Shown here one piece after another: positions 46,896-56,708 of a stretch of DNA of 64,000 nt. Position numbers and translations under genes: made by a program. Positions within the stretch are counted from its first letter, which is position 1; every line of letters begins with the position of its first letter. The notes beneath the pieces were generated by a model. The model did not search any database. It saw only the letters and a list, made by a program, of their open reading frames with translations, and was not told where the DNA came from. This DNA comes from Cepaea nemoralis. Its lineage: Eukaryota; Mollusca; Gastropoda; Stylommatophora; Helicidae. The DNA is taken from positions 124,001 to 188,000 of the forward strand of contig JACEFZ010016116.1 in assembly GCA_014155875.1 (NCBI GenBank), in the 5' to 3' direction.

Positions 46896-47126
46896 ATACT
46901 ACACGGCTTGTCTACGTTTCCTTTTCTACACCTGTGTGTAGGCATGCCCTGTCTACATTCCTCTTCTAGCACGGCGTATAGACATAGTTTCTTAATGCAC
47001 ACAAATATGGCCACTGATCTGCTTAAAGACCGTATGAACGGACGGGGTGATCCATGTGTCTTATACAAGACTTCATGAAAGCAAGGCTGTTGTTATACAT
47101 GTCATCTCTAGCAGTGCTTGACCTGG

Positions 47127-47373
47127 CCACCCATGAAACTCTATCACGGACCAGACATCACACCAACCCACACCGCCACCCCGAACCCTCTGTTGGCCAC
47201 CCGTGGAACTCTATCACAGACCAGACATCACACCCACCCACACCGCTACCCACACACCCACCCACACCGCCACCCTGAACCCGCTGTTGGCCACCCGTGG
47301 AACTCTATCACGGACCAGACATCACACCCACCCACACCGCCACCCACACACCCACCCACACCGCCACCCCGAA
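47127..47373. repeat. 84-bp tandem repeat
   Basis: Three units starting GCCACCCGTGGAACTCTATC and rich in CACCCACACCGCCACC. The last unit is the start of the 304-bp block duplicated on the other side of the LTR element. 46896-47126 before it shows nothing recognisable. Confidence 0.9.
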
Positions 47374-47593
47374 CCCGCTGACACAACGAGCAGCGTCGAT
47401 GACAGTATATTTTGTTTTTTGCGCTCGCTCGCTCGCTTTGAACCCAAGCGTAGTCCACACACACACTAGTTCTAGTAGTGCTGGACTGAATTTTGCGTGT
47501 GGGTTAGCTTTCCCTATTAACAGTGTCCCTCGCCATCAGGCGAATCCACTCAGACTTCAGAGGTAGATGACAATATATAAAGCTCCTCTCCCG
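47290..47593 (+). repeat. Flank block X, left copy
   Basis: 304 bp, about 98% identical to 52810-53114. It includes part of the 84-bp repeat, a TTTGAACCCAAGCGTAGTCC segment (also near 61130) and dispersed repeat D (about 47505-47570). It ends CTCTCCCG, where the truncated 5' LTR begins. Confidence 0.93.
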
Positions 47594-47743
47594 TAGATTT
47601 TCACAAACGTAACATCACGATTAAATATTTCCAGGACGACAAAAATCGGCGTTCACCGCAACCGAATTATTTGTTCCATAATGGTACGATCCAAGATTTA
47701 ATATACCCGTTGGGAATGAAAAACATTAACCCGGAAAGGACCG

Positions 47744-47752
47744 TATAAATAG
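47744..47752 (+). promoter_or_regulatory. TATA box, upstream LTR promoter
   Basis: TATAAATAG, preceded by GGACCG, with TCAGTCAG about 40 nt downstream as a possible initiator. Identical in the 3' LTR at 51787. Inferred only from sequence. Confidence 0.5.
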
Positions 47753-48576
47753 CAGCGTGCAGAGCGACATGGCCTGTTTGTACATCAGTCAGCATGAGAC
47801 ATAAGAACTGAAGCAGCGGAAGGAGTGAGAGAGTTTCAAAATTCATGAGAAAAGAAAATCCTCAGCCTACGAAATCGCTGTGAGAAATTGCATCTCATTC
47901 AGATCATGAAACGTGTCGACATGTTGAGGTCATTCTGATAAATAAGGTAGTGGTCTTATTCATGTCAATCCAGACCTGACTTGGTGAAGTTTGAATGCAG
48001 CACCTGTTGAGTGAGCACATGGTTGAGTGATGCCCTTGATAGAGTAGCGTCGAACCTTATCTACCTGCGACCATTCCATTTGTCTCATAGGAGAGGTAAT
48101 CATTATTTAAATAAGTACCGGCCAAGACAAAGGAAAACAAGAGCCAACTTATGTTCTACTACGCCCAGGAACAATAATACTACAATTGATGATAGCCAGA
48201 GTGATTCCCAAAGCTGGAAGTGGAGAATCCTGATTGGAGACAGTTCTTTTTTTCCAGATCATCCAGACCAGTAAAAGATTAGCTTTACAGGCCACTGCGA
48301 AAAAAATCTAAACTGTTAATATCTACCTTATCATGGGCACATCAAGTCTGTAATATTTAATGTATATGTATATGTCCTTATTTCTATGACAGGAAATTGT
48401 AATTTTGAATGCAATTTACAAAATCCATATTTATGTTTATTAAATCATAAAAACTAAGGTCATGTCATGTATTGATTGTATTTTACTTGTCATAATCAAA
48501 TTGTTTTAAATTACCCTAGATAGAATTAATTAGTTGGTAGAGGAGAGGCAAGGAACCACTTAGGGAATAAATTGGG

Positions 48577-48585
48577 TATAAAAGG
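48577..48585 (+). promoter_or_regulatory. TATA box, downstream LTR promoter
   Basis: TATAAAAGG with TTCAGT about 22-25 nt downstream. It lies close to the LTR end, so it would give an unusually short R-U5. The equivalent in the 3' LTR is at about 52622. Confidence 0.5.
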
Positions 48586-48768
48586 GAGTACAACTTTTCA
48601 GTGTTTCTTAAAGGTATTCCTTGGTTCTCTAAAACTCTATTTCTGGTCTCAACAATTGAGTCAGTACAACTAAATTAATTAAACGGGCAGGATCACATTG
48701 GGAAAAATGATGTTTCATCATTTATCTCTGTGGGGTTGAGCCATCAATCAAACCCATATCCGACAAGT

Positions 48769-48786
48769 TGGGGGCTAAGTCCGGGT
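48769..48786 (+). promoter_or_regulatory. Primer binding site, tRNA-Pro type
   Basis: TGGGGGCTAAGTCCGGGT begins three bases after the LTR end. It resembles the proline-tRNA primer site of retroelements, except for AA in place of C in the middle. It would prime minus-strand DNA synthesis. Confidence 0.7.
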
Positions 48787-48975
48787 ATTTCTTTAATTAG
48801 AAAGTAGAATATAGCAGGTTAGGATAGTAACATTCACCTAGTCAGAGTTATCATATCATTAGATATTGATAAAGTTAGGTAGATAACTCTAATCAGACAT
48901 ACGTGCTTTGCTTAAAGTCTATTCTCCAGGTATACAGGCGTATTCACCTGCAGAGAAGACAAGAAAAAGGTAAGA

Positions 48976-49671
48976 ATGGCAGACACCGCCAGACTGAGAA
49001 ATCTTTTCATGGAGACGGGTAAGCAGTGCGACCTAACAGGTAAGGAGTTAGCTCAGTATGTTAGCGAAGAGTTCGAGAAACACGAACGGCTACAAGCTGA
49101 GAAGGAAAAGGAGGAAAGACGGCTACAAGCGGAGAATTGAAAATAAGGAGAAGGATAGAGAAGCAAGAGAACAAGAAGAAAGGCAGACAAACATGAACTG
49201 GAAATGAGGAAGTTGGACAATGAAACCGAGTTACGACGACTGGAAATCATGAACCAACACAATCCCTCAGCAGATCAAAGTAGATCTTCAGCTGAACCAC
49301 CAGGGGAAGCAGCTTCAGTTCAAGTGAACGCCATGTCTTTTCCGTTGGATCCTTTCAACGAACAAACAGACATCATCGAAAATTATTTATCAAGATTCGA
49401 AGAGGATGTGTGTGATGTGCGGATTGGAGGAGACCAAATGGGCAGTTAAATTGTCACAAGGGACTTCGCGGAATTTCTTACGAAGTATTTTCTAGGATAC
49501 GACCGGAGGAGTTGGGCAATTATAACATCCTAAAACAAGCCTTATTAGCCAGATTCGAGATAGACGGGAGAGAACTACAAGAAACAGTTCAGGACTGCTC
49601 GGAAGGAAGCCGGAGAGAACTTCTCTCAATACGTAGAAAGACTAAAATCCTACCTAAACAAATGGCGTACC
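48976..49671 (+). pseudogene. gag N-terminal region (disrupted)
   Basis: From ATG 48976 the frame runs MADTARLRNLFMETGKQ into a Lys/Glu-rich coiled coil (about 49060-49200). In-frame stops follow (TGA near 49138, then TAA and TAG), and the same frame is open again from 49204 to 49449 with DPFNEQTDIIENYLSRFEED. After 49450 the capsid-like continuation (VKLSQGLRGISYEVFSRI, ALLARFEI) is found in other frames. So gag is interrupted by several stops or frameshifts. In such elements gag forms the particle that packages the RNA. Confidence 0.75.
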
Positions 49672-50544
49672 ATGTCTAGATTTGAGGAAACCTACCAAGA
49701 TCTAGAAGAAATGATAATGATAGATCAACTTAAACAGAAAATGTCTCAGGACATGAGAGTATTTTTAACACAGAATGGAGCTGAGAGATTGGAGTCGATC
49801 ATTACTTTGGCAGAGAGATATGAAAAGTCGCAGAAAGAGGCGGGAGGTAATCAACGAAATACCATTAATCTTCCTCGCGAATTCCCTCAGAAGACCAAAG
49901 ATAAAGGAGAACCGAAATCCAGCAAACCAAATGGATCGAATGGATCAAATAAGACCACTACAAATCAGAACCAGCAGGTCAAGTGGGAGAAGAAGCTCTA
50001 CTGCAGCCATTGTAAAAATCATACTCATAACACAAGGGATTGCAAAAAGAAGCCTCAACCTCTTACCACAGCCTGTGCAGTAAAACCTAAAGCAGCGAGA
50101 AGGAACCGTAATGCTCATTCCAATATGGACACGCAACGGAACACCAACTCAAAACTGCCAGTCATAGAATCTGTCAACCTGAATGGATGGACAGTGGAAT
50201 GTCTCTATGATACAGGTTTATTTTTCGACGCAATTGTACAAGCCTCATTGGTAAACCCAGAGCAAGTTACAGATGAAACCGTCGAAATACAGGGATTTCT
50301 GAAAAGTTCCGTACCTATGACACTTCCTGTTGCCAAGGTCAGCATAACTTCACGCTATGTTACGGGAGAAATCAGAGCAGCGGTCATGGAAGACCCAGTC
50401 CTACCCTGTCATGCTCGGATGTCGCTATGTCCTTTTAGGAGAACCAGTACAGCCAATGATAGCATCAGCGGTGACTACGCGCCAACAGGCCAAGGAAACT
50501 CCAACGACTACGACACCAGCAAATCTTCAAGCCCGAAGATTTAA
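49672..50544 (+). pseudogene. gag C-terminus and start of protease
   Basis: A 290-codon open stretch in the same frame as 48976. It begins within the capsid-like domain (LEEMIMIDQLKQKM, ITLAERYEKSQ). It then has a basic linker, a CCHC knuckle (C111, C114, H119, C124; CX2CX4HX4C) that would bind RNA, and a retropepsin-like site LYDTG (D180). The protease after that loses frame near residue 250. The start codon is only the first ATG after an upstream break, not a true start. It would be the particle and processing part of the element. Confidence 0.8.
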
Positions 50545-51275
50545 AACAAGCTCAAGCAACAGACAGCTCACTTGGGACGTGCTTCCGTAAGTTGCCAAAA
50601 TCACATACACCTCCTAGGAAGGGTGATTTCTACATAAAGAATGGAATTCTTCACAGGAAGGCAGGAAAGTTAGGAAAAGAGTATTCTCAACTGGTTGTTC
50701 CAACTACTTACAGAACACAAATACTGGAGATGGGACATAGTATGCCGTTTAGCGGACATATGGGAATCAACGCAACCATGCAACGAATCTCAACTTACTA
50801 CTACTGGCCTGGAATTAACATGGACATCCAACGATATGTCAAATTCATGCCCAGAATGTCAGAAAGTAGCCCCGAAGCATCTGGACACCACCAGCAACAT
50901 TAGGGAAAATGCCCATCACGAGAGATTTCAACAAGAAATCAACAACATAGAGTTAGAGGTGGGAGAAAAAGTGCAAGTACTTCTTCCCACAAGTCAAAAT
51001 CAGTTGCAGATCGGTTGGAGAGGACCTTATGTAGTGAAGGAGAGAATTTCCAGAACAAACTACAAGATCTCTATAAAGGGGAAAGAGAAAATCTTTCATC
51101 TCAACCTGTTACAAAAGTACCACGAGAGACCCGCCACCGAGACAGCACATTTGATAGCGATGGCAGTAACAACAGAAGTTGAACATGGAAACTCAAAGGG
51201 AGTGGAGTATCCTCTGCAGTTCAAAAAGACTCATCGAGATGTGGACATTAGTTCAACATTAACGACGGATCGGCA
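50545..51275 (+). pseudogene. Integrase remnants: HHCC and GPY/F
   Basis: Linker DLKQAQATD leads into YIKNGILHRKAGKLGKEYSQ and an HHCC domain (GHSMPFSGHMGIN, YYYWPGINMDIQ). The CPEC pair is only found after a frameshift near 50850. The catalytic core is absent: the sequence jumps to the C-terminal domain (LEVGEKVQVLLPTSQ, GWRGPYVVKERI), the GPY/F module of Ty3 integrases. Protease runs directly into the integrase linker with no RT between them. Confidence 0.8.
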
Positions 51276-51278
51276 GTA

Positions 51279-51520
51279 GCAGATTCGAGAGTGCTTAGAG
51301 AATTATGCAGCGATACTAACAGACAAGCTAGGACTAACAGATCTAGTAGAATTCAACATGAAGTTGAAGGATCCAGCACCTGTGCATGTCAAAGACTTAC
51401 CCTGTTCCAAACGCCAAAGCCAAAACTCTAACAGATTAAATCCAACAACTGCTGTGAGGAAGGATGAATGTAGGAGCAGACTTTCTCAGCAGACATCCTA
51501 TTGAAGATTCTGTACAAGAA
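51279..51520 (+). pseudogene. Pre-RT linker joined to RNase H tail
   Basis: IRECLENYAAILTDKLGLTD and VEFNMKLKDPAPVHVKDLP are typical of the segment just before RT in Ty3-like pol. About 50 nt later another frame gives GMNVGADFLSRHP, the usual end of the RNase H/tether region. RT and RNase H proper are deleted between them. Their position after GPY/F supports the order PR-IN-RT-RH. Confidence 0.7.
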
Positions 51521-51613
51521 TCAAGAGAAGAATAATGGGAGAAGAAGGATTAGAGGAAATATAAGCTTGTTACGCTTGCTCAAAGCTACTTTTCTTCAGG
51601 CGAACAACAGTCT

Positions 51614-51626
51614 GAGAGGGGAGCCA
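51614..51626 (+). promoter_or_regulatory. Polypurine tract
   Basis: GAGAGGGGAG ends a few bases before the 3' LTR start (TGTGATAT at 51627). It would prime plus-strand DNA. Confidence 0.65.
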
Positions 51627-52809
51627 TGTGATATATTAGATTTTCACAAACGTAACATCACGATTAAATATTTCCAGGACGACAAAAATCGGCGTTCACC
51701 GCAACCGAATTATTTGTTCCATAATGGTACGATCCAAGATTTAATATACCCGTTGGGAATGAAAAACATTAACCCGGAAAGGACCGTATAAATAGCAGCG
51801 TGCAGAGCGACATGGCCTGTTTGTACATCAGTCAGCATGAGACATAAGAACTGAAGCAGCGGAAGGAGTGAGAGAGTTTCAAAATTCATGAGAAAAGAAA
51901 ATCCTCAGCCTACGAAATCGCTGTGAGAAATTGCATCTCATCCAGATCATGAAACGTGTCGACATGTTGAGGTCATTCTGATAAATAAGGTAGTGGTCTT
52001 ATTCATGTCAATCCAGACCTGACTTGGTGAAGTTTGAATGCAGCACCTGTTGAGTGAGCACATGGTTGAGTGATGCCCTTGATAGAGTAGCGTCGAACCT
52101 TATCTACCTGCAACCATTCCATTTGTCTCATAGGAGAGGTAATCTTTATTTAAATAAGTACCGGCCAAGACAAAGGAAAACAAGAGCCAACTTATGTTCT
52201 ACTACGCCCAGGAACAATAATACTACAATTGATGATAGCCAGAGTGATTCCCAAAGCTGGAAGTGGAGAATCCTGATTGGGGACAGTTCTTTTTTTTTCC
52301 AGATCATCCAGACCGGTAATGGATTAGCTTTACAGGCCACTGCAGAAAAAATCTAAACTGTTAATATCTACCTTATCATGGGCACATCAAGTCTGTAATA
52401 TTTAATGTATATGTATATGTCCTTATTTCTATGACAGGAAATTGTAATTTTGAATGCAATTTACAAAATCCATATTTATGTTTATTAAATCATAAAAACT
52501 AAGGTCATGTCATGTATTGATTGTATTTTACTTGTCATAATCAAATTGTTTTAAATTACCCTAGATAGAATTAATTAGTTGGTAGAGGAGAGGCAAGGAA
52601 CCACTTAGGGAATAAATTGGGTATAAAAGGGAGTACAACTTTTCAGTATTTCCTAAAGGTATTCCTTGGTTCTCTAAAACTCTATTTCTGGTCTCAACAA
52701 TTGAGTCAGTACAACTAAATTAATTAAACGGGCAGGATCACATTGGGAAAATGATGTTTCATCATTTATCTCTGTGGGGTTGAGCCATCAATCAAACCCA
52801 TATCCGACA
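51627..52809 (+). repeat. 3' LTR (complete, TG...CA)
   Basis: 1183 bp, starting TGTGATATATTAG and ending CCGACA. About a dozen differences from the 5' LTR, including indels in T and A runs. Followed directly by GCCAC, the start of block X. Confidence 0.93.
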
Positions 52810-53114
52810 GCCACCCGTGGAACTCTATCACGGACCAGATATCACACCCACCCACACCGCCACCCACACACCCACCCACACCGCCACCCCGAACCCGCTG
52901 ACACAACGAGCAGCGTCGATGACCGTATATTTTGTTTTTTTGCGCTCGCTCGCTCGCTTTGAACCCAAGCGTAGTCCACACACACACTATTTATAGTAGT
53001 GCTGGACTGAATTTTGCGTGTGGGTTAGCTTTCCCTATTAACAGTGTCCCTCGCCATCAGGCGAATCCACTCCGACTTCAGAGGTAGATGACAATATATA
53101 AAGCTCCTCTCCCG
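52810..53114 (+). repeat. Flank block X, right copy
   Basis: 305-bp copy of 47290-47593, again ending CTCTCCCG, here followed by TGTGTTGCCGGGGCCC. Contains dispersed repeat D at about 53028-53095. Confidence 0.93.
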
Positions 53115-53716
53115 TGTGTTGCCGGGGCCCATAAGGGAAGCAAAGAATAGCAACACTGTAGCCTACCATGCATGTCGTAAGAGGCGACTAAGGAGGCTTG
53201 ATGGTTCCGTCGCCCTGCTACTGAGTGAGTGCGTGGTGCGACACTGTGAGCTGTGAGTTTCGTGTGAAGTGCTTTTGAATCTGCCCAAGTTTTTATTTTT
53301 GGATCGTGACTGCATGTTCGGAGCGATGGCAGGTTGCTATGTCCCAGAGTTGACCAGTTTTTGCCTTATGCAGAAATGCGTGGCTGCTGGGCTTCTGGTT
53401 GACTGCCACTGCCATCGACGATGAACTGTATTTTCGTGGACTGTGTGAGTGAACATCTGGGACAATGACTGCGGATTCCATCAGAGATGAACTGGGTGTT
53501 TCGTGGGGGACTGGTGTGTTGACATTCTGGCGGCGGCATTATGCACAGTGTATCTGTGCGGGCTGTTGTTTGTCGAGACTCCTGTCTTTTCCACTTTTCA
53601 CATTGGGCAGTGGGGAGCATTTTGTGTGATATTCACTGGCACAGGAACGGAGCATAATGGGGACGACCCGTTGCTGTGAAGTTGGAACTGCGACTAACTA
53701 ACTAACTAACTATTAT
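53115..53716 (+). repeat. LINE-like 3' UTR with (ACTA)n tail
   Basis: Starts with GCCGGGGCCCATAAGGGAAG and CATGTCGTAAGAGGCGACTA (a GTCG/CGAC hairpin), then about 500 bp without a frame. It ends CGACTAACTAACTAACTA, the same tail type as the LINE relic at 28628-29325. Confidence 0.55.
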
Positions 53717-54027
53717 AAAGTTCCTATAAAATATAACATCTGAAAATGTGTCTGCGGTCTCCATATGACCCGTAGTGGGAGTGCTGTAAGGAACATGTAT
53801 TAATCTACATGCCTACAAAAAAAAAAAAAAAAATACAAATAGTCTAAAAGACTTAACTAATGGCACAAATAGTCTGTGATATTCTAAAAGACTTAAACAA
53901 GAATGTCTTTCCCAGTCTTTCCAAGCAAGGACACAGAATCAGATGAGTACATTTAATTAGTTTAATAGTTTAATATTGTCATAGTGTGTTTCATGTAGGT
54001 TTGTGTCGGTTTGTATTAGTTTGTCCT
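53717..54027. other. Degenerate ~40-bp repeat units
   Basis: Recurring blocks of the type ATTCTAAAAGACTTAA and AGTCTGTGATAT appear here and on to about 54960, between inserted elements, as remnants of an old tandem array. An A run lies at 53818-53833. Confidence 0.55.
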
Positions 54028-54100
54028 GTGCTGACGAAGGCTTTGGCCGCAACGTCCAATTTGTCTCTTGTAATCGTGTTTTAGTAAAGCTCACAATCTA
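54028..54100 (+). repeat. Penelope-like terminal repeat, copy 3
   Basis: CTGACGA, AGGCTTTGGCC and GCAACGTCC, then TAATCGTGTTTTAGTAAAGC, as in the copy at 11480-11545. A poly-T/poly-G junction follows at 54110-54135. Confidence 0.5.
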
Positions 54101-54231
54101 CTTCTCGTTTTTTTTTTGGGGGGGGGGGGGGGGGGTGAATCATTCATTGCCTAAGAGACTTAAAGAATGGGACAAGCAGTCTATGATATTCTTTAAAAAA
54201 AAAAAAAAAAAGTCGAGTCGACTTAAAAGTC

Positions 54232-54452
54232 GACATGGTCGACTTCATTGCACCGGGTTTTATCCCATATGGCTCGATCTCTTTCCGCAGCGCGGAAAGC
54301 GTCGCACTAAGCACGAACTCCGTAGCTCTAGCGACGACCCACAGGAGTCTCCGAAATATTTCACTTGTGAACCGAAGGACGTGGCCCGGAATCGAACCCA
54401 CAACCTTCGGAGCCCGAGTCAAATGGCTTGACCACTTCGCCACGGAGCATCC
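54232..54452 (-). mobile_element. tRNA-derived SINE, second head type
   Basis: On the minus strand CGTGGCGAAGTGGTCAAGCC (A box) and GTGGGTTCGATTCC (B box) lie about 35 nt apart, followed by a body of about 150 nt. The flanks do not pair as an acceptor stem, so it is not a tRNA gene. Confidence 0.6.
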
Positions 54453-54504
54453 CGATATTCTAATAGACTTAACCAATGGGGCAACTAGTCTATGGATCAT
54501 GTAA

Positions 54505-54652
54505 CCCCCGGGAAGGTTAACCCGGTCAACAAATGCCCGCAGAAGTCGGATGTGTCGGCCTAACGGCGCAAGAACTCAGCTCTGCTGTAAACAGGCACAA
54601 CGCAATCACGTCCGAAAAAAAAAACTCCGGATGAACGAAGAAGAAGAAGAAG
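54505..54652 (+). mobile_element. LINE 3'-tail-only insertion
   Basis: 148 bp matching the last part of the LINE at 8770-8918, ending in a GAAGAAGAAG tail. Flanked by ATGGATCATGTAA (54492-54504) and ATGGATTATGTAA (54653-54665), a 13-bp TSD with one mismatch. Confidence 0.85.
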
Positions 54653-54959
54653 ATGGATTATGTAAAATACTTAACGAATGGGACAACAAGTCTATCGATC
54701 TTCTAAAATAATCAACGAATGGAAAAACTAGTCTATGCAACTTCTAAAAGACGTATGCACGAGAATGTTACTCGACTCGGCTTCTAGATAACATTGTGTA
54801 AGAGGAAGGTGTGAATCTACACACCTTCTTACATACGTCTACAATCACGTATTCTAAATGACTAAACTTCAGTAGCAGTTAAAGAATGGCATAAGAAGTA
54901 TATGGATCTTCTAAAAGGCAAAGAATGGCCACACGAAGTCTACGGATCTTCTAAAAGTC

Positions 54960-55366
54960 TAGTGAACAGAAAGACTGCGTGCAGTGAGCGAGTGAAGGCA
55001 GCCGGCGGTGAGAAACCTCCGCGAGTGAAGAAGACATCAGGAGAAGGCCATAGATCCAGGCCAGGCAGAATGTTTTGACATTCTCCAGGAGGGCAAGCCT
55101 TGAATGTCTGGCAATAAACGAGCACGGGCGGGGGAATAGATGAGAGAACCGAGCGACTAGCGAGGGCTGGCACGTAGCAGGGAGGGTCACAAACACAACA
55201 ACAGAAGCTGCTACGGCAAAGTTTGCCTCCCTCGTGTTGATGGAGTACTGGCCGAGGTGAAAGTGTGAATCGGGGGTAGAGAGGGAGGGTAGGGTATAGA
55301 GAGATAAAGACAAGGAAATGGGAAAGATGGAACAAGAAAAAGTGATAGACTGTTGAGGAATCTGTA

Positions 55367-55448
<82 letters not shown>

Positions 55449-55462
55449 AGAGAGAGACAGAG

Positions 55463-55493
<31 letters not shown>

Positions 55494-55680
55494 ATGAGAG
55501 AGATAGGGTGGGTGAGAGCGAGAGAAAGAGAGAGAGAGAAGGTGAGAGAGAGAGAGAGAGAGAGAGTTTATGTGCCCAGGCCAATAGGACAAAGGCAAAC
55601 AATAATGACAATAACAACAATACAACTTCCGATAGTAAGATAGAAATAATCAGAGTGTACTGACAGACAGATGTAAACAA
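54960..55680. repeat. GA microsatellites and unassigned sequence
   Basis: Pure (GA)n at 55372-55442, with (CAGA)n at 55458-55490 and impure GA to 55566. 54960-55370 has no recognised feature; the minus frame crossing it is held open by the GA tract. Confidence 0.85.
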
Positions 55681-55694
55681 TATAAAACAATAGA

Positions 55695-55795
55695 AAGTAA
55701 TGCAGCTTTAACTACTGAGCGTAATCTTGCCAAGAAATCAACAAACAGATGCAAGATGCTGATGTTGACAGCGATGTTCTGTAAAGGATATGCGA
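55695..55795 (+). repeat. SINE core fragment (family T)
   Basis: ACTACTGAGCGTAATCTTGC, AAGATGCTGATGTTGACAGC and CTGTAAAGGATATGCG match the 3' half of the SINE at 2930-3015. Confidence 0.7.
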
Positions 55796-55799
55796 AAAA

Positions 55800-56030
55800 A
55801 AATGCAGCTGTACATAACAGAATTAAGACAGATACAGGACGTTGCGGCGATTAGCCTTCATCAGCAAACAAATACATACACAAAACACAGCATTTAGGTA
55901 CGGAGAAGACCCTCCATTGACTACATTAAGGCGTGATGACGGGATGAGAAGAATAACAAGATGTAAAAATAAAAGTAACGAAGAGAACATGAAAATTTGA
56001 AGAAAAATAATGTTACTACTTATCTCAGAA
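55800..56030 (-). repeat. Penelope-like terminal repeat, copy 4
   Basis: Aligned along most of its length with 11130-11400. On the minus strand it reads CTGATGAAGGCTAATCGCC then GCAACGTCC. Confidence 0.5.
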
Positions 56031-56225
56031 TCCTGAACTGGGTATTGCCAATATCTTCGATCACCAAGTTCTCCAAATCATTTTTTCTCATAACATGTCC
56101 CACAAATGTTGACTGTCTACGTCTATTGACTCTAATCAGTTTACGATCTTCATTTGTTTCTTGAAGAATCTGTTCATTGGTTTTTCTGTCTGTCCATGGT
56201 ATTCTTTGCATTTTCCTCATCAGAG
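56015..56225 (-). pseudogene. RTE-like LINE C-terminal fragment
   Basis: [40 protein letters not shown] on the minus strand. Same family as 32765 and 56565; truncated at both ends. Confidence 0.7.
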
Positions 56226-56254
56226 AGGATGGAGAGATATTAATCTGTTTCGTT

Positions 56255-56286
56255 TAGAGGAGATAGATAGATAGATAGATAGAGAT

Positions 56287-56345
<59 letters not shown>

Positions 56346-56381
56346 AGAGAGAGAATGGATGAGAGAGAATGAGAGAGAGAG

Positions 56382-56415
<34 letters not shown>
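56255..56415. repeat. (GATA)n/(GA)n microsatellite
   Basis: Short (GATA)n at 56262-56282, then GA repeats with AATGAGAG interruptions. Confidence 0.95.
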
Positions 56416-56416
<1 letters not shown>

Positions 56417-56564
56417 ATAGTAAACAGTTATGATGAAACAGATAAGAACGAAGAAACATACCCGAGAGATTGATTGTCTATAGAAAGAGAGACGGGAGAT
56501 GCACTGTTTATAGAACGAGGGACAAGAGATTGACTGTCCATAGACAACAATAAGACAGAGACAA

Positions 56565-56634
56565 ACAGCTTTCTTTGGTCATGTGATGAGAAGAGAGGCA
56601 TTGGACAACCTCGTGAGAACTAGAAAGATCGAGG

Positions 56635-56708
<74 letters not shown>

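Larger units (their letters stand above)
47594..48765 (+). repeat. 5' LTR (lacks its first ~10 bp)
   Basis: Matches the 3' LTR from its 11th base on, ending CCGACA. The opening TGTGATATAT seen at 51627 is missing and replaced by block X. It contains two TATA boxes (47744 and 48577) and a small open frame (48011-48274) also open in the other LTR but without a domain. Confidence 0.92.
47594..52809 (+). mobile_element. Ty3-like LTR retrotransposon, internally deleted
   Basis: Two LTRs about 99% identical by eye enclose 2.86 kb of internal DNA: PBS, gag, protease start, integrase pieces, a pre-RT piece and an RNase H tail. Integrase parts lie upstream of the pre-RT segment. That order is known from Gmr1-like Ty3 elements, which have a Ty1/copia-like domain order. 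RT and most of RNase H, and the integrase core, are missing, and gag has stops and frameshifts, so the copy is defective. High LTR identity indicates recent insertion or gene conversion. Confidence 0.85.

Noticed and set aside
48011..48274. 87-codon frame in the 5' LTR (100 codons in the 3' LTR)
   Set aside because: Conserved only because the LTRs are nearly identical; no domain, and the ends differ between LTRs because of T/A-run indels.
54380..54452. Possible tRNA gene on the minus strand
   Set aside because: A- and B-box motifs are present but the flanking bases do not form an acceptor stem. Called a SINE instead.
54940..55680. 246-codon minus frame
   Set aside because: Most of it is a (GA)n tract; the remainder shows no domain and overlaps another open frame of similar length.
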